DNA of 64,000 bases from Marinobacterium mangrovicola (GTDB lineage: Bacteria; Pseudomonadota; Gammaproteobacteria; Pseudomonadales; Balneatricaceae): assembly GCF_004339595.1 (NCBI RefSeq), contig NZ_SMFU01000013.1, positions 62,001 through 126,000 of the forward strand, in the 5' to 3' direction. The translations under genes were made by a program, and so were the position numbers. Numbering within the stretch: position 1 is the first letter of the stretch; every line of letters begins with the position of its first letter. Of this stretch, positions 1 through 12,708 are shown piece by piece. Under the pieces are notes generated by a model. The model was not told the DNA's origin. It did no database searches and saw nothing but the letters and a program-made list of their open reading frames with translations.

Positions 1-1901
1 GCTTTCTCGATGGCGTTGCTGACCATCTTGTGTTCGATCGCCTCGCCCTTTTCCATGCCCAGAGCCTGCATGAACTGACGTACACGCTCGGAGGCGAAGA
101 TACGCATCAAGTCATCTTCCAGGGAGAGGAAGAAACGAGAGGAACCCGGGTCACCCTGACGACCGGCACGGCCACGCAGCTGGTTATCGATACGGCGTGA
201 TTCATGGCGCTCGGTACCGATGATATGCAGACCACCCGCCTGGATAACGACCTCGTGGCGCTGACGCCACTCTTCGGTCGCCTTGTCCACGGCGGCCTGA
301 TCACTGCCTTCAGCCAGGGCATCAAGCTCAGCCTCAAGCTTGCCACCCAGCTTGATATCGGTACCACGACCCGCCATGTTGGTGGCGATGGTGACCGCGC
401 CGGGACGACCCGCCTCGGCGATAATATCCGCCTCACGTCCATGGTTCTTGGCGTTAAGCACGTTGTGCGGTACGCCCTCTTTTTTCAGCATGGCCGAAAT
501 CAGTTCGGAGGACTCCACCGACGCGGTACCGACCAGCACCGGACGGTTAGTCTCACGACAGTGTTTGACCTCTTTGGTGATCGCCTCGTACTTCTCCTGC
601 ATGGTGAGGTATACGAGGTCGTTGTAATCGATACGGGCAATCGGACGGTTGGTGGGGATAACCACCACGTCGAGGCCATAGATCTGACGCAGCTCGAACG
701 CTTCGGTATCGGCGGTGCCGGTCATACCAGAGAGCTTTTCGTAGAGTCGGAAATAGTTCTGGAAAGTGGTGGAGGCCAGAGTCTGGCTTTCCTGCTGGAT
801 CTGAACCCCTTCTTTCGCTTCCACCGCCTGGTGTAGACCTTCGGACCAGCGACGACCCGGCATGATACGACCGGTGTGCTCATCGACGATCACCACCTGA
901 CCGTTCTGAACGATGTAATCCTTATCGCGCTGGAACAGGTAATGGGCACGCAGTCCCGCCAGCACGTGGTGCAGCAGGTTCAGGTTTTGCGGTGCATACA
1001 GGCTCTCACCCTCTTTCAGCATACCCGCCTCGATCAGCAAGTCCTCGACCAGCTGGTGACCCGCTTCGGTCATTTCAACGCTGCGGTTTTTCTCATCAAC
1101 GGAGAAGTGCTCCTCGATCACCTGCTCAGTGTCTTTCGGGTCGATCTCACCGTGGAACTGTTTCAGCTGCGGAATCAGCTGGTTGATCGCCTGATAGGTC
1201 GCGGAACTGTCTTCGGCCGGGCCGGAAATAATCAGCGGCGTACGCGCTTCATCGATCAGGATGGAGTCAACTTCATCGACCACCGCGTAGTGGAAATCAC
1301 GCTGCACCTTATCCTTGATGCTGAACGCCATGTTGTCGCGCAGGTAGTCGAAACCGAATTCGTTATTGGTGCCGTAGGTGATATCGGCGTTGTAGGCTGC
1401 ACGCTTCTCTTCCGGACTCTGCCCGGAAAGGATCACCCCGACGCTGAGACCCAGGGCTTCATACAGCGGACGCATCCACTCGGCATCACGGCTGGCCAGG
1501 TAGTCGTTGACGGTTACTACGTGGACGCCACGAGCCGGCAGTGCATTAAGGTAAACCGCCAGTGTACCCACCAGGGTCTTACCCTCACCGGTTTTCATCT
1601 CAGCGACCTTGCCATCATTGAGACTCATACCGCCGACCAGCTGCACGTCGAAGTGACGCATGCCCATAATACGCTTGGACATCTCACGCACATTGGCGAA
1701 AGCTTCCGGCAGCAGCTTGTCCAGGTCTTCCCCATCAGCCAGCCGCTTGCGGAAGCTTTCAGTCAGTGCCTTGAGCTCTTCGTTGGAGAGTTTTTCGAAC
1801 TCCGGCTCCAGCGCATTGATCTGTTTGACGATCCGTCCCATCCGTTTGAGTTCGCGATCGTTCTTACTTCCGAAAACTTTCTTAAGTAGTGATGTCAGCA
1901 T
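1..1901 (-). CDS. secA: SecA preprotein translocase ATPase (5' part only)
   Basis: SecA is the cytoplasmic motor that pushes unfolded preproteins through SecYEG. Only the first ~633 codons are present; the gene runs off the left edge, so the C-terminal wing and any zinc-binding tail cannot be judged. Translation from ATG at 1901 begins [20 protein letters not shown], typical of the family. The Walker A segment ([11 protein letters not shown], ~residues 100-110) and the DEAD-like [15 protein letters not shown] segment (~205-220) are intact. It lies downstream of lpxC, as in E. coli, but with no recognisable secM between them. Identification is secure. Confidence 0.97.
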   Translation of the reverse strand, partial: MLTSLLKKVFGSKNDRELKRMGRIVKQINALEPEFEKLSNEELKALTESFRKRLADGEDLDKLLPEAFANVREMSKRIMGMRHFDVQLVGGMSLNDGKVAEMKTGEGKTLVGTLAVYLNALPARGVHVVTVNDYLASRDAEWMRPLYEALGLSVGVILSGQSPEEKRAAYNADITYGTNNEFGFDYLRDNMAFSIKDKVQRDFHYAVVDEVDSILIDEARTPLIISGPAEDSSATYQAINQLIPQLKQFHGEIDPKDTEQVIEEHFSVDEKNRSVEMTEAGHQLVEDLLIEAGMLKEGESLYAPQNLNLLHHVLAGLRAHYLFQRDKDYIVQNGQVVIVDEHTGRIMPGRRWSEGLHQAVEAKEGVQIQQESQTLASTTFQNYFRLYEKLSGMTGTADTEAFELRQIYGLDVVVIPTNRPIARIDYNDLVYLTMQEKYEAITKEVKHCRETNRPVLVGTASVESSELISAMLKKEGVPHNVLNAKNHGREADIIAEAGRPGAVTIATNMAGRGTDIKLGGKLEAELDALAEGSDQAAVDKATEEWRQRHEVVIQAGGLHIIGTERHESRRIDNQLRGRAGRQGDPGSSRFFLSLEDDLMRIFASERVRQFMQALGMEKGEAIEHKMVSNAIEK

Positions 1902-1986
1902 AATTCGACTTTTAACCGGTTGAATGCAAAGCGGGTCGGGCTCATCCCGAGAGGGGCCTGCATGACAGGATTAACGCAGCATTCTA

Positions 1987-2016
1987 CCTATATTGGGCCT
2001 CAGATTAGAATGCCAA
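1987..2016 (-). promoter_or_regulatory. Candidate secA promoter
   Basis: Read on the minus strand, TTGGCA (2011-2016) is followed after 18 bases by TATAGG (1987-1992), about 85 bases upstream of the secA ATG. It lies in the 245-base lpxC-secA gap, so secA need not rely only on read-through. Motif match only. Confidence 0.4.
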
Positions 2017-2086
2017 GGGGCAATAAATAGTTTCAGATGGGTAACGAAGGGAGATACAGCGTAAAGCAGGAGACACAGGGGCGGTT

Positions 2087-2113
2087 TTCGCGACCGGAGA
2101 AACCGGTCGCGAA
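2087..2113 (-). terminator. Strong GC-rich hairpin between lpxC and secA
   Basis: Perfect 11-bp arms TTCGCGACCGG / CCGGTCGCGAA around a 5-base loop, 34 bases past the lpxC stop. No clear U-run follows on either strand, so it may be a weak terminator, pause or mRNA-stabilising structure rather than a classical intrinsic terminator. Confidence 0.45.
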
Positions 2114-2146
2114 CCCTGGGAAGAGCAAAAACGGGTCTATTCAGAA

Positions 2147-3064
2147 TCAGACAGCCGCCGCTGCCGGGCGCTGATAGGAGATCGGCGCGGTCGCTTCGCT
2201 ATCTTCGAAGGTGACGATCTCGTAGGCATCTTCATTAGCCAGCAGTTCACGTACCAGCTGGTTGTTCAGGTAGTGCCCGGACTTGTAGCCGTAGAATTCG
2301 CCAATCAGGCTCTTACCGAGCTGATACAGGTCACCCACCGCATCAAGGATCTTATGCTTGACGAACTCATCGTCATAACGAAGACCTTCATCGTTCAACA
2401 CGCGGTAATCATCCACCACAATGGCGTTATCGAAGCTGCCGCCCAGCGCCAGGTTCTGCGAGCGCAGGTATTCGATATCGCGCATAAAACCGAAGGTACG
2501 CGCACGAGACACCTCTTTCACGAAGGAGGTGCTGGAGAAATCCAGGGTCGCTTCGCGGTTACCACTGGCAAACGCGGGGTGATCAAACTCAATGCAGAAG
2601 CCGACCTTGAACCCGTTAAACGGCTTGAAGGTCGCAGTCTTGCCATCGCTGCTGACGCTGACCTCTTTCTTGATTCGGATGAACTGCTTGGGCGCATCCT
2701 GCTCAAAAATGCCAGCCGACTGAATCAGGAACACGAACGGAGCCGCGCTACCGTCCATGATCGGCACCTCTTCCGCGCTCAGTTCCACAATGACGTTATC
2801 GATACCCAGGCCCGCCAGAGCGGACATCAGGTGTTCGATCGTCGCGACGCGCACTCCATTGCACGACAAGTTACTCGATAGCATCGTATCAACGATATTC
2901 AGACCACTGGCCTTCACCTCGGCTACCGGATCCAGATCGGTACGACGGAATACGATGCCCGTGTTAACCTCAGCGGGCTTCAGTGTCATGTAGACCTTCT
3001 GCCCGGTGTGAAGACCGATGCCGGTAGCTTTGATGCTGTTTTTAAGAGTGCGCTGTCTGATCAT
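2147..3064 (-). CDS. lpxC: UDP-3-O-acyl-N-acetylglucosamine deacetylase
   Basis: LpxC is the zinc-dependent deacetylase that makes the first committed step of lipid A synthesis. The 305-aa product has the usual length and the hallmark N-terminus ([19 protein letters not shown]). The metal/catalytic segments are visible: [14 protein letters not shown] (~residues 77-90) and [15 protein letters not shown] (~235-250). It follows ftsZ at the distal end of the dcw cluster, as in enterobacteria and pseudomonads, after a 180-base gap containing an 18-bp tandem repeat. The ribosome-binding site before ATG 3064 is weak. Confidence 0.97.
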   Translation of the reverse strand: MIRQRTLKNSIKATGIGLHTGQKVYMTLKPAEVNTGIVFRRTDLDPVAEVKASGLNIVDTMLSSNLSCNGVRVATIEHLMSALAGLGIDNVIVELSAEEVPIMDGSAAPFVFLIQSAGIFEQDAPKQFIRIKKEVSVSSDGKTATFKPFNGFKVGFCIEFDHPAFASGNREATLDFSSTSFVKEVSRARTFGFMRDIEYLRSQNLALGGSFDNAIVVDDYRVLNDEGLRYDDEFVKHKILDAVGDLYQLGKSLIGEFYGYKSGHYLNNQLVRELLANEDAYEIVTFEDSEATAPISYQRPAAAAV

Positions 3065-3180
3065 TCGTCGTGCCGTTATTTTATTCGGTCAAAATTAACG
3101 GGCTAGTGTAACAAAACCCTGCTAGCCCCACCACTTTCGATCACTCTTTACCCAACTGTTTTCCGAACTCTTATTCAAAC

Positions 3181-3234
3181 TCTGCTCTTAAAACAAAGTC
3201 TGCTCTTAAAACAAAGTCTGCTCTTCAAACAACG
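3181..3234. repeat. Three tandem copies of an 18-bp unit between ftsZ and lpxC
   Basis: Units at 3181-3198 and 3199-3216 are identical (TCTGCTCTTAAAACAAAG). The third, 3217-3234, differs at two or three positions, and a further partial TCTGCG follows. They lie just past the ftsZ stop codon, inside the region transcribed into lpxC. Confidence 0.9.
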
Positions 3235-3244
3235 TCTGCGCCGC

Positions 3245-4429
3245 TCAATCCGCCTGGCGACGCAGGAAGGTCGGGATATCCAGTGCACCGTAGTCGCTGT
3301 CGCCCCGGCTTTTTTCACCGGACTGACGCTCAGACGGCTTGTCTACCAAGGCTTCTTCACGCTGACGTCGCAGAATGGTGGGCAGTTCGATCTGGTCAAG
3401 ATCCAGGGATCCGTCCGCTTTGCGGCCGTTACCTGATTTGGAGTGAACCACTTTCAGCTCCTGTTCCGCATCGCGGTCCAGGCCTGTCGCTACTACCGTG
3501 ACCTTAATATCTTCGCCCAGTTCCGGATCGATGACGGTTCCGACCACAATAGTGGCATCTTCAGAGGCGTACTCCTCGACAATGTTACCCACTTCGGTGA
3601 ACTCACCCAGGCTCAGATCTTCACCGGCCGCGATATTCACCAGAATGCCGCTGGCACCCTTGAGATCGATATCTTCCAGCAGCGGGCTGCGGATCGCCGC
3701 TTCAGCTGCTTCCTGAGCACGATTGTCTCCGCGGGCGACCGCGGTGCCCATCATCGCCATACCCATCTCGGACATGACGGTGCGCACGTCAGCAAAGTCG
3801 ACGTTGATCATACCCGGACGAGTGATCAGGTCAGCGATGCCCTGAACAGCGCCCTTGAGGACGTTGTTGGCTGCATTGAAGGCGTTGATCAGCGAGCAGT
3901 TCTTACCCAGCACCTGCATCAGTTTTTCGTTCGGGATAATGATCAGCGAGTCCACGTTTTCACGCAGCTCCAGGATCCCCTGCTCGGCGATCTTCATGCG
4001 CTTCTTGCCTTCGAACGGGAACGGCTTGGTGACCACCGCCACGGTCAGAATACCGAGTTCGCGGGCGATCTCCGCCACGATCGGTGCCGCACCGGTACCG
4101 GTGCCGCCACCCATACCTGCGGTGATAAACACCATGTCGGCGCCATTCAGGGTTTCCGCGATACGCTCACGGTCTTCCAGTGCTGCGGTACGACCCACTT
4201 CAGGGTTAGCACCTGCACCCAACCCCTTGGTCAGCTCACCACCGATGTGCAAAGACACCCGCGATGCCATGCGGCCCAGCGCCTGGGCGTCGGTGTTGGC
4301 GCAGATAAACTCAACACCTTCCACCGTATTATCAACCATGTGCTGCACAGCGTTACCACCGCCGCCGCCAACGCCGACAACTTTGATAACTGCACTCTGC
4401 TGGATATTTTCAATCAGTTCGAATTCCAT
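3245..4429 (-). CDS. ftsZ: Cell division GTPase FtsZ
   Basis: Tubulin-like GTPase that polymerises into the Z ring and recruits the divisome. The 394-aa product has the tubulin signature GGGTGTG at residues 107-113. The N-terminal nucleotide fold begins near residue 16 ([13 protein letters not shown]). The conserved C-terminal peptide (residues ~380-392, DIPTFLRRQ), which binds FtsA and ZipA, follows a variable linker. It lies 66 bases downstream of ftsA, in the standard ftsQ-ftsA-ftsZ order. Confidence 0.99.
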   Translation of the reverse strand: MEFELIENIQQSAVIKVVGVGGGGGNAVQHMVDNTVEGVEFICANTDAQALGRMASRVSLHIGGELTKGLGAGANPEVGRTAALEDRERIAETLNGADMVFITAGMGGGTGTGAAPIVAEIARELGILTVAVVTKPFPFEGKKRMKIAEQGILELRENVDSLIIIPNEKLMQVLGKNCSLINAFNAANNVLKGAVQGIADLITRPGMINVDFADVRTVMSEMGMAMMGTAVARGDNRAQEAAEAAIRSPLLEDIDLKGASGILVNIAAGEDLSLGEFTEVGNIVEEYASEDATIVVGTVIDPELGEDIKVTVVATGLDRDAEQELKVVHSKSGNGRKADGSLDLDQIELPTILRRQREEALVDKPSERQSGEKSRGDSDYGALDIPTFLRRQAD

Positions 4430-4494
4430 ATTCTTTCCTCCCGTCAGGGCCTGCGACTACCTTCCGGCTCCTGACATTAACCGTTTCAAAAAAT

Positions 4495-5763
4495 TCAGAA
4501 ATTACCCTGCAACCAGGTCTTGATGCGTTGCAAAAAGCCCAGCCCTGGCTGATTCGCTCTCGTCACATCGGCCTCCTGTTGAATCAGTTGCGGCGCCGCC
4601 GGACCGTGGTCCGCACGGGCGTAATGCAACAGACCTATGCCGGTTGCATAGATCGGGTTGCCCAGCAGATCTTCCATGCCTCTCACTCCCTGTGGACGGG
4701 CCAGCCGCACCGGCATATGGAAGATCTCTTCCGCCAGTTCAACAGCCCCCTCCATTTTCGACGTACCGCCAGTCAGAACGATGCCCGCCGCCGCCAAATC
4801 CTCAAACCCGCTACGACGCAGCTCCGCCTGCACCAGCGTGAACAGCTCCTCATAACGCGGCTCCACCACTTCGGCCAACGCCTGGCGGGAAAGATCCCGT
4901 GCCGGACGGTCTCCCACGCTTGGCACCTTGATCATCTCCTCCGGGCGCGCCAGCTGGGCCAGCGCACAGGCGTACTTGATCTTCAGCTGCTCAGCATTAA
5001 GGGTCGGGGTCCGCAACGCCATGGCAATATCGTTGGTCACCTGATCGCCAGCGACGGGAATCACCGCCGTATGACGGATAGCACCGCCAGTGAATACAGC
5101 GATATCGGTGGTACCACCGCCGATATCCACCATGCACACACCCAGATCCTTCTCATCATCGGTCAATACCGAGTAGCTGGATGCCAACTGCTCAAGTACC
5201 ACCGCATCGACCTCGAGACCGCAGCGTCGGATACACTTCTCGATGTTCTGCACCGCATTAATCGCGCCGCATACGAGGTGAACCTTGGCTTCCAGTCGCA
5301 CACCGGACATGCCCAGCGGCTCGCGAATCCCCTCCTGATGGTCGATCAGGTATTCCTGCGGCAGGATATGCAGGATCTTCTGGTCCGCCGGAATCGCCAC
5401 AGCACGGGCCGCATCGATCACCCGCTCCAGGTCGTACTCCGACACCTCGCGATCCTTCACCGCAACGATGCCGTGGGAGTTATGGCTGCTGATATGGCTG
5501 CCGGCGATCCCCACGGTAACCGAGTGGATCTTGCAACCCGCCATCAGCTCCGCTTCTTCCACAGCACGCTGAATCGAATGCACGGTCGACTCGATGTTCA
5601 CCACCACACCGCGCTTGAGTCCTCGCGACGGATGCGAACCCACTCCGACGATTTCGATCGCGCCGGTATCGGTTATCTCGCCCACCAGACACACCACCTT
5701 CGACGTGCCTATATCCAGTGCGACGATCATGTTGCTCTGGCTTACTTCCCCTCTATCCTGCAT
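4495..5763 (-). CDS. ftsA: Cell division protein FtsA
   Basis: Actin-like ATPase that tethers FtsZ filaments to the membrane. The chosen ATG at 5763 gives 422 aa beginning MQDRGEVSQSNMIVALDIGT, matches family length, overlaps the ftsQ 3' end by 11 bases and has a GAGAAGAG-type ribosome-binding site. The phosphate-1 motif (VALDIGTSKV, ~residues 14-23), phosphate-2 (VDIGGGTTDIAVF) and adenosine motif (IVLTGGTSKMEG) are present. The C-terminal amphipathic membrane-targeting helix is plausible in GFLQRIKTWLQGNF. Confidence 0.98.
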   Translation of the reverse strand: MQDRGEVSQSNMIVALDIGTSKVVCLVGEITDTGAIEIVGVGSHPSRGLKRGVVVNIESTVHSIQRAVEEAELMAGCKIHSVTVGIAGSHISSHNSHGIVAVKDREVSEYDLERVIDAARAVAIPADQKILHILPQEYLIDHQEGIREPLGMSGVRLEAKVHLVCGAINAVQNIEKCIRRCGLEVDAVVLEQLASSYSVLTDDEKDLGVCMVDIGGGTTDIAVFTGGAIRHTAVIPVAGDQVTNDIAMALRTPTLNAEQLKIKYACALAQLARPEEMIKVPSVGDRPARDLSRQALAEVVEPRYEELFTLVQAELRRSGFEDLAAAGIVLTGGTSKMEGAVELAEEIFHMPVRLARPQGVRGMEDLLGNPIYATGIGLLHYARADHGPAAPQLIQQEADVTRANQPGLGFLQRIKTWLQGNF

Positions 5764-6577
5764 TTTCACTCTTCTCTTCGGCTCGCCAGCGTACGGCGAT
5801 GCCGTTGGTATAACGAATGTCGACCTGCTCAATATCGCCAGCTCTTTCGGCCAACTGGAGCTGATAAACAGTCAGAAAGCGCTTCAGTCGCGGTATCAAC
5901 TTGTCGCGACCGGCAACCACTCGGATGCCGTTATCCAGTTCGATGTTCCAGGCGCCTCGCGGCTCCAGGGTCAAACCAGTGAGTTTCATACCCCGCGCCG
6001 CAAACATGCGGTTAAGGTCGTGGAACTGCTCCATGATCCTGACCGTTTCATGGGCCGGTCCGTTCAACATCGGCAGGCTGGCATACTCGGGTTTCAGCTC
6101 CGGCCAAAAAATATCGCCCTGATTGTTGAGCAGTCCCTTATCACTCCAGCGCGCAACGGGAACTTCCTCCACCAGGTTCACCTTCAGCGCCGGAGGCCAC
6201 TGACGGCTGATGGTCGCGTCATGAACCCAAGGGTTAGCGATCACTTGCTCACGCAGAGGTTCCAGATCCAGCTCAAGCATCGGCCGGTCCAGCGTTGCCG
6301 CGATCTCATTGGCGATCGCCTGCTTATCCAGATGCCGCGAGGCCCCCTCGATCTGAATCTCAGCCACCGGACCATCCAGCCAGCGCCAAAGATCCCGGGT
6401 CGCGGAGCTGAGAATTCCGCAGAACACCACCAGCAGCGTGATCAGCACCAGCGGCCGCCAGTACCAGTCACCATCTGCAGGCGCAGGTGCCGGTTCCGCT
6501 GCGCGAACAGCACCGCGCGCGGGCGCTGTTTCTAGCGCCTCCGGCGTACGGTTCTTCCACGGCAGCGTCATCAGCAT
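5753..6577 (-). CDS. ftsQ: Cell division protein FtsQ
   Basis: Bitopic inner-membrane protein linking early and late divisome parts through FtsB/FtsL. The 274-aa product has a cytoplasmic N-terminal tail and one membrane segment (~residues 44-64, RPLVLITLLVVFCGILSSAT). A periplasmic POTRA domain follows (~70-140, starting VAEIQIEGASRHLDKQAIA), then the beta domain. It starts 5 bases after the ddlB stop and overlaps ftsA. Confidence 0.96.
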   Translation of the reverse strand: MLMTLPWKNRTPEALETAPARGAVRAAEPAPAPADGDWYWRPLVLITLLVVFCGILSSATRDLWRWLDGPVAEIQIEGASRHLDKQAIANEIAATLDRPMLELDLEPLREQVIANPWVHDATISRQWPPALKVNLVEEVPVARWSDKGLLNNQGDIFWPELKPEYASLPMLNGPAHETVRIMEQFHDLNRMFAARGMKLTGLTLEPRGAWNIELDNGIRVVAGRDKLIPRLKRFLTVYQLQLAERAGDIEQVDIRYTNGIAVRWRAEEKSENAG

Positions 6578-6582
6578 GGTTG

Positions 6583-8982
<2,400 letters not shown>

Positions 8983-8986
<4 letters not shown>

Positions 8987-10059
8987 TTCATTACCTCCAC
9001 GCAGACCCGCGCCACCGTTTTACTGGACTCGGGTCTCGCCTGTGCCCTGGCGGCACTGGCCATTTTCAAAAGATTGTCTCGGTCGCCTAATTTTTTAAGC
9101 AGTTCCAGCAAGCTATCGCCGGTCAGCTCCGACTGGCGCACTCGAATACCGGCGCCCGCGTCGCTGAGAAAGCCTGCATTAGCGCTCTGGTGATCGTCGA
9201 TAGCATGGGGCAGCGGCACCAGAATCGATGCGATTCCGGCGATCGCCAGCTCACTGACCGTCAGCGCGCCAGCACGACAGAGCACCAGATCGGCCCAGGC
9301 ATAGGCCTCGTCCATTCGATCGATAAAAGGGACCACCCGGGCTTCAACGCCCTCTTTTTTGTAGGCAGCACTTAGCTCATCAATATTGCGCTTGCCGCTC
9401 TGGTGCCAAATCTCCGGCCGTTCGTTAACGGGCAGTTTTGCCAGGGTTGGTGGCAGCAGATCGTTGATCGGCTTGGCCCCCAAGCTTCCGCCCACAACCA
9501 ACAGACGAAGCGGCCCCGTGCGCCCCGCAAAACGGGTTTCAGGCGACGCCACATTAAGGATCGGTCCACGTACCGGGTTGCCGACCACCTCGCCACGATC
9601 CTTGCCGTTGAAAGCACCGGGAAACGCCTGCAGCACCCTGGTCGCAAACCGCGCCGAAATCCTGTTCGTCGTGCCGGCTACCGCATTTTGCTCGTGAATC
9701 ACCAGCGGTTTGCGCATCAGCCAAGCCATCAAGCCACCAGGACCAGAGGCAAAACCGCCCATACCGAGCACCGCATCCGGTTTGACCCGGTTAACCACCT
9801 TTAACGCTTGCCAGAGCGCCAGCATCAGACCGAACGGGGCCAGCAGTTGCTTGAGCCGACCTTTACCCCGAACACCACGCACATCGATGCAGTGCAGTTT
9901 GATACCCGCCTTGGGGACCACTTCAGCTTCTATGCCAGCGGCAGTACCCAGCCACTCAACGTCGATACCCTGGCTGCGCAGCTCGTCCGCCGTTGCCAGC
10001 GCGGGGAATACATGGCCACCGGTACCACCGGCCATAATCAGCACACGTTTAGCGGCCAT
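8983..10059 (-). CDS. murG: UDP-GlcNAc:lipid I N-acetylglucosaminyltransferase
   Basis: Peripheral membrane GT-B transferase that converts lipid I to lipid II. The start at 10059 ([20 protein letters not shown]) is preceded by GGGAGGTTCACC and gives 358 aa. The first glycine-rich loop (GGTGGH, ~residues 11-16) and the UDP-GlcNAc binding part ([23 protein letters not shown]) are intact. It overlaps ftsW by 11 bases and murC by 4. Confidence 0.98.
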
Positions 10060-11353
10060 GGTGAACCTCCCGACGAACTCGGTTTTCACCCGTCTTTGAC
10101 CTCTGCCCCTTAGGGGCAGGCATATTCACGCGCATCCGCTTTAATTCGTAATCCACCCGCTGCACGATCGCGATCATGCCGCAGCACGCCAACAGGCTAC
10201 TGCCGCCGTAGCTCAGCAGCGGCAGCGTCAGCCCCTTGGTAGGCAAAGCGCCCACGTTGACGCCGATATTGATCATCGCCTGTCCGGCAATAATGAAGCC
10301 GAAGCCATAGCTGATATAAGCCATGAAAAACTGTTCCTGCTTCTCTGCCTGACGACCGATCAGAAAAATACGTGCTACCAGCAGCGCGTAAAGCCCGCAG
10401 ATCAGAAGTGCGCCGATCATTCCGAGCTCTTCGGCCAGCACCGAATAAACAAAGTCGGTGTGAGCCTCCGGCAGGTAGAACAATTTCTGCACGCTGTTAC
10501 CCAGACCTTCGCCAAACCAGCCGCCACGCCCAAAGGCGATTTGCGCCTGAGACAGCTGGTAACCGGCACCGAAGGGATCAGCCCAGGGATCGGTAAAACT
10601 CTGCAGACGCTCAAGGCGGTATGGCTGCGCCACAGCGAGCGCGCCCACCAGCACGCCGGCAACGGCCACCAGAATAAAGAACTGGAAGGCACGCATACCG
10701 CCGAGGAAGATCATCCCCATAACCGTTCCCATCAGCACAACCGTGGCACCGTAGTCCGGCTCCATAATCAGCACGAACACGTACAGCGCCAGCGGGAACG
10801 CCGGCTTGATAACGCCCCACCAGCTGGTGCGCACTTCACCCAGACGACGCACCAGGTAGCCGCCGAGGAACAGCACCATGCACACCTTGGCGATCTCCGA
10901 AGCCTGAAGGTTGATCGGCCCCAGTCCGATCCAGCGGCGGCTGCCGTTAACTTCGCGGCCAATCCCGGGGATCAGCACCAGCGTAAGCAGAACAAGCCCT
11001 ACGAACAGCAGAGCTACGCCGTATTTTTCCCAGAAACGGATCGGGATCATCGCGGTGACCAGCGCCCCGATCAGCGCCAGCACCATGAAGCTGCCGTGAC
11101 GGACAATAAAGAAATCCGCCGAACCAAAATTCTTTGCCGCCACATCCATGGATGCGGAGGTAATCATTACAAAGCCGGTCAGCACCAGTGCTACCGTCGC
11201 CAGAAGCAGCCAGGGATCAAACGGCAGCGTCGCGCCGGTCTTGTGCGGCTGCGCGGAGTGGTCGCTGCTGAGCTGATCCACCAATGTGCTGACGCTGAAC
11301 TTTTTCAGATCAACAATTTTCGGCACGGGCGGACGTGGCAGACTCAGTCGCAT
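10049..11353 (-). CDS. ftsW: SEDS-family septal peptidoglycan polymerase FtsW
   Basis: Polytopic SEDS glycosyltransferase that polymerises septal lipid II with FtsI. The 434-aa product carries about ten hydrophobic segments. SEDS signatures include GREVNGSRRWIGLGPINLQASE (shown here only as a landmark, ~residue 130-150) and the AEELGMIGALL and LPLLSYGGSSLL segments. The start overlaps the murD 3' end by 10 bases. Confidence 0.97.
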   Translation of the reverse strand: MRLSLPRPPVPKIVDLKKFSVSTLVDQLSSDHSAQPHKTGATLPFDPWLLLATVALVLTGFVMITSASMDVAAKNFGSADFFIVRHGSFMVLALIGALVTAMIPIRFWEKYGVALLFVGLVLLTLVLIPGIGREVNGSRRWIGLGPINLQASEIAKVCMVLFLGGYLVRRLGEVRTSWWGVIKPAFPLALYVFVLIMEPDYGATVVLMGTVMGMIFLGGMRAFQFFILVAVAGVLVGALAVAQPYRLERLQSFTDPWADPFGAGYQLSQAQIAFGRGGWFGEGLGNSVQKLFYLPEAHTDFVYSVLAEELGMIGALLICGLYALLVARIFLIGRQAEKQEQFFMAYISYGFGFIIAGQAMINIGVNVGALPTKGLTLPLLSYGGSSLLACCGMIAIVQRVDYELKRMRVNMPAPKGQRSKTGENRVRREVHHGR

Positions 11354-12699
11354 GTCAGCTCCTCCACCGCGGCCACGAAGGCATCACCCCGGGCGGGATA
11401 ACCGGAGAACATATCAAAGCTCGCGCAGGCCGGTGACAGCAGCACGACGTCTCCCGCCTGAGCGATCTCATTCGCCTGAGCAACAGCATCCGCCATGCTG
11501 GTGGCAAAGCGATGCGGTACGCTATTTATCGCAGCCGCAATGTTGGGGCCATCCTCACCGATCAGAACCAGCTCACGACCAAACAGCCCCATCGGCTTTT
11601 CGAGCTCATCAAAGCTCTGGCCCTTACCCACGCCGCCAGCGATAAGAATGATCTTTTCGTCGCCCGCCAGCGTAGCGCCCAGGCCATTCAATGCGGCCAG
11701 TGTCGCACCCACGTTGGTGCCCTTGGTGTCGTTGTACCATTGGGCACCGCATTTGCTCGCTACCCACTGGCAACGGTGCTTCAGTCCGGCGAAGCTTTTC
11801 AGTGCCTCAAGCATCGACGCCATCGGCAGCCCCACGGCTTCTCCCAGTGCCAGCGCGGCCAGCGCATTGGCCTGGTTATGACTGCCGCGAATTTTCATCT
11901 CGCGCACATCCAGCAATGGCTGCATACCTCGAGCCAGCCAGGTAACGCCCTGATGCTCCATCAGACCGAACTGATTCAGGTCCGGCTTGGACAGACCAAA
12001 GCTGCGGATCTTGGTCCCGGTGGCGACCAGGGGCTGGGTCAGCGCATCGTCACGGTTAGTAACTGCGCAGCCGCAGCCCCGATAGATACGATGTTTCGCC
12101 GCGTGATAACCCTGGATCGAATCGTAGCGATCCAGGTGATCGGGGCTAATATTCAACACCGTTGCCGCCGCTGCACGCAGATCGTTGGTGGTTTCCAGCT
12201 GAAAACTGGAAAGCTCAAGCACGTAGAGTTCCGCGCTATCATCAAGCAGATCCAGCACCGGCGTACCCAGGTTGCCGCCAACCCTTACATTGAGGCCGGC
12301 GGCGAGAGCCATTTCTCCCACCAGGGTGGTCACCGTGCTCTTCGCATTAGAGCCGGTAATGGCGACGATCGGTGCCTTCGCCTGCTGGCAGAACAGATCA
12401 ATATCACCGCTCAGGCGCACGCCACGCTCAACGGCCTGCCGAATCGCGGGATCAGCCTGACCGACGCCCGGACTCAACAGCATCTCCGATGCCTGACTGA
12501 GAAGGTCCGCATCCAGGGCACCGCAGTAGAGCGGAACACCCGGAAACTGACGACGAAACTCTTCCGCTGCCGGCGGATTGTCGCGGGTGTCACAGGCAAA
12601 GAAGGCCAGGCCACGGGCAAACAGATAGCGTGCGCATGCCATCCCGGTCTGTCCCAGACCGATGACCACACGTTTGTTATCTGTCGCTATCAGACTCAT
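11344..12699 (-). CDS. murD: UDP-N-acetylmuramoyl-L-alanine--D-glutamate ligase
   Basis: Second Mur ligase, adding D-Glu. The 451-aa product begins MSLIATDNKRVVIGLGQTGM, has the ATP-binding ITGSNAKSTVTTLVGEM (~residues 115-131) and the YNDTKGTNVGAT segment typical of MurD. A Gly-Ser-Asn-Ala-Lys-Ser P-loop replaces the more common GTNGKS and is common in this family. It starts 9 bases after the mraY stop. Confidence 0.97.
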   Translation of the reverse strand: MSLIATDNKRVVIGLGQTGMACARYLFARGLAFFACDTRDNPPAAEEFRRQFPGVPLYCGALDADLLSQASEMLLSPGVGQADPAIRQAVERGVRLSGDIDLFCQQAKAPIVAITGSNAKSTVTTLVGEMALAAGLNVRVGGNLGTPVLDLLDDSAELYVLELSSFQLETTNDLRAAAATVLNISPDHLDRYDSIQGYHAAKHRIYRGCGCAVTNRDDALTQPLVATGTKIRSFGLSKPDLNQFGLMEHQGVTWLARGMQPLLDVREMKIRGSHNQANALAALALGEAVGLPMASMLEALKSFAGLKHRCQWVASKCGAQWYNDTKGTNVGATLAALNGLGATLAGDEKIILIAGGVGKGQSFDELEKPMGLFGRELVLIGEDGPNIAAAINSVPHRFATSMADAVAQANEIAQAGDVVLLSPACASFDMFSGYPARGDAFVAAVEELTCD

Positions 12700-12708
12700 C
12701 TTCTTGCC

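Noticed and set aside
204-1923. Several plus-strand open frames over secA
   Set aside because: They mirror a high-GC coding gene on the other strand and resemble no protein; the minus-strand frame is clearly SecA.
3181-3234. Possible CRISPR-like array
   Set aside because: Units are directly contiguous with no spacers and only three copies; it is a simple tandem repeat.
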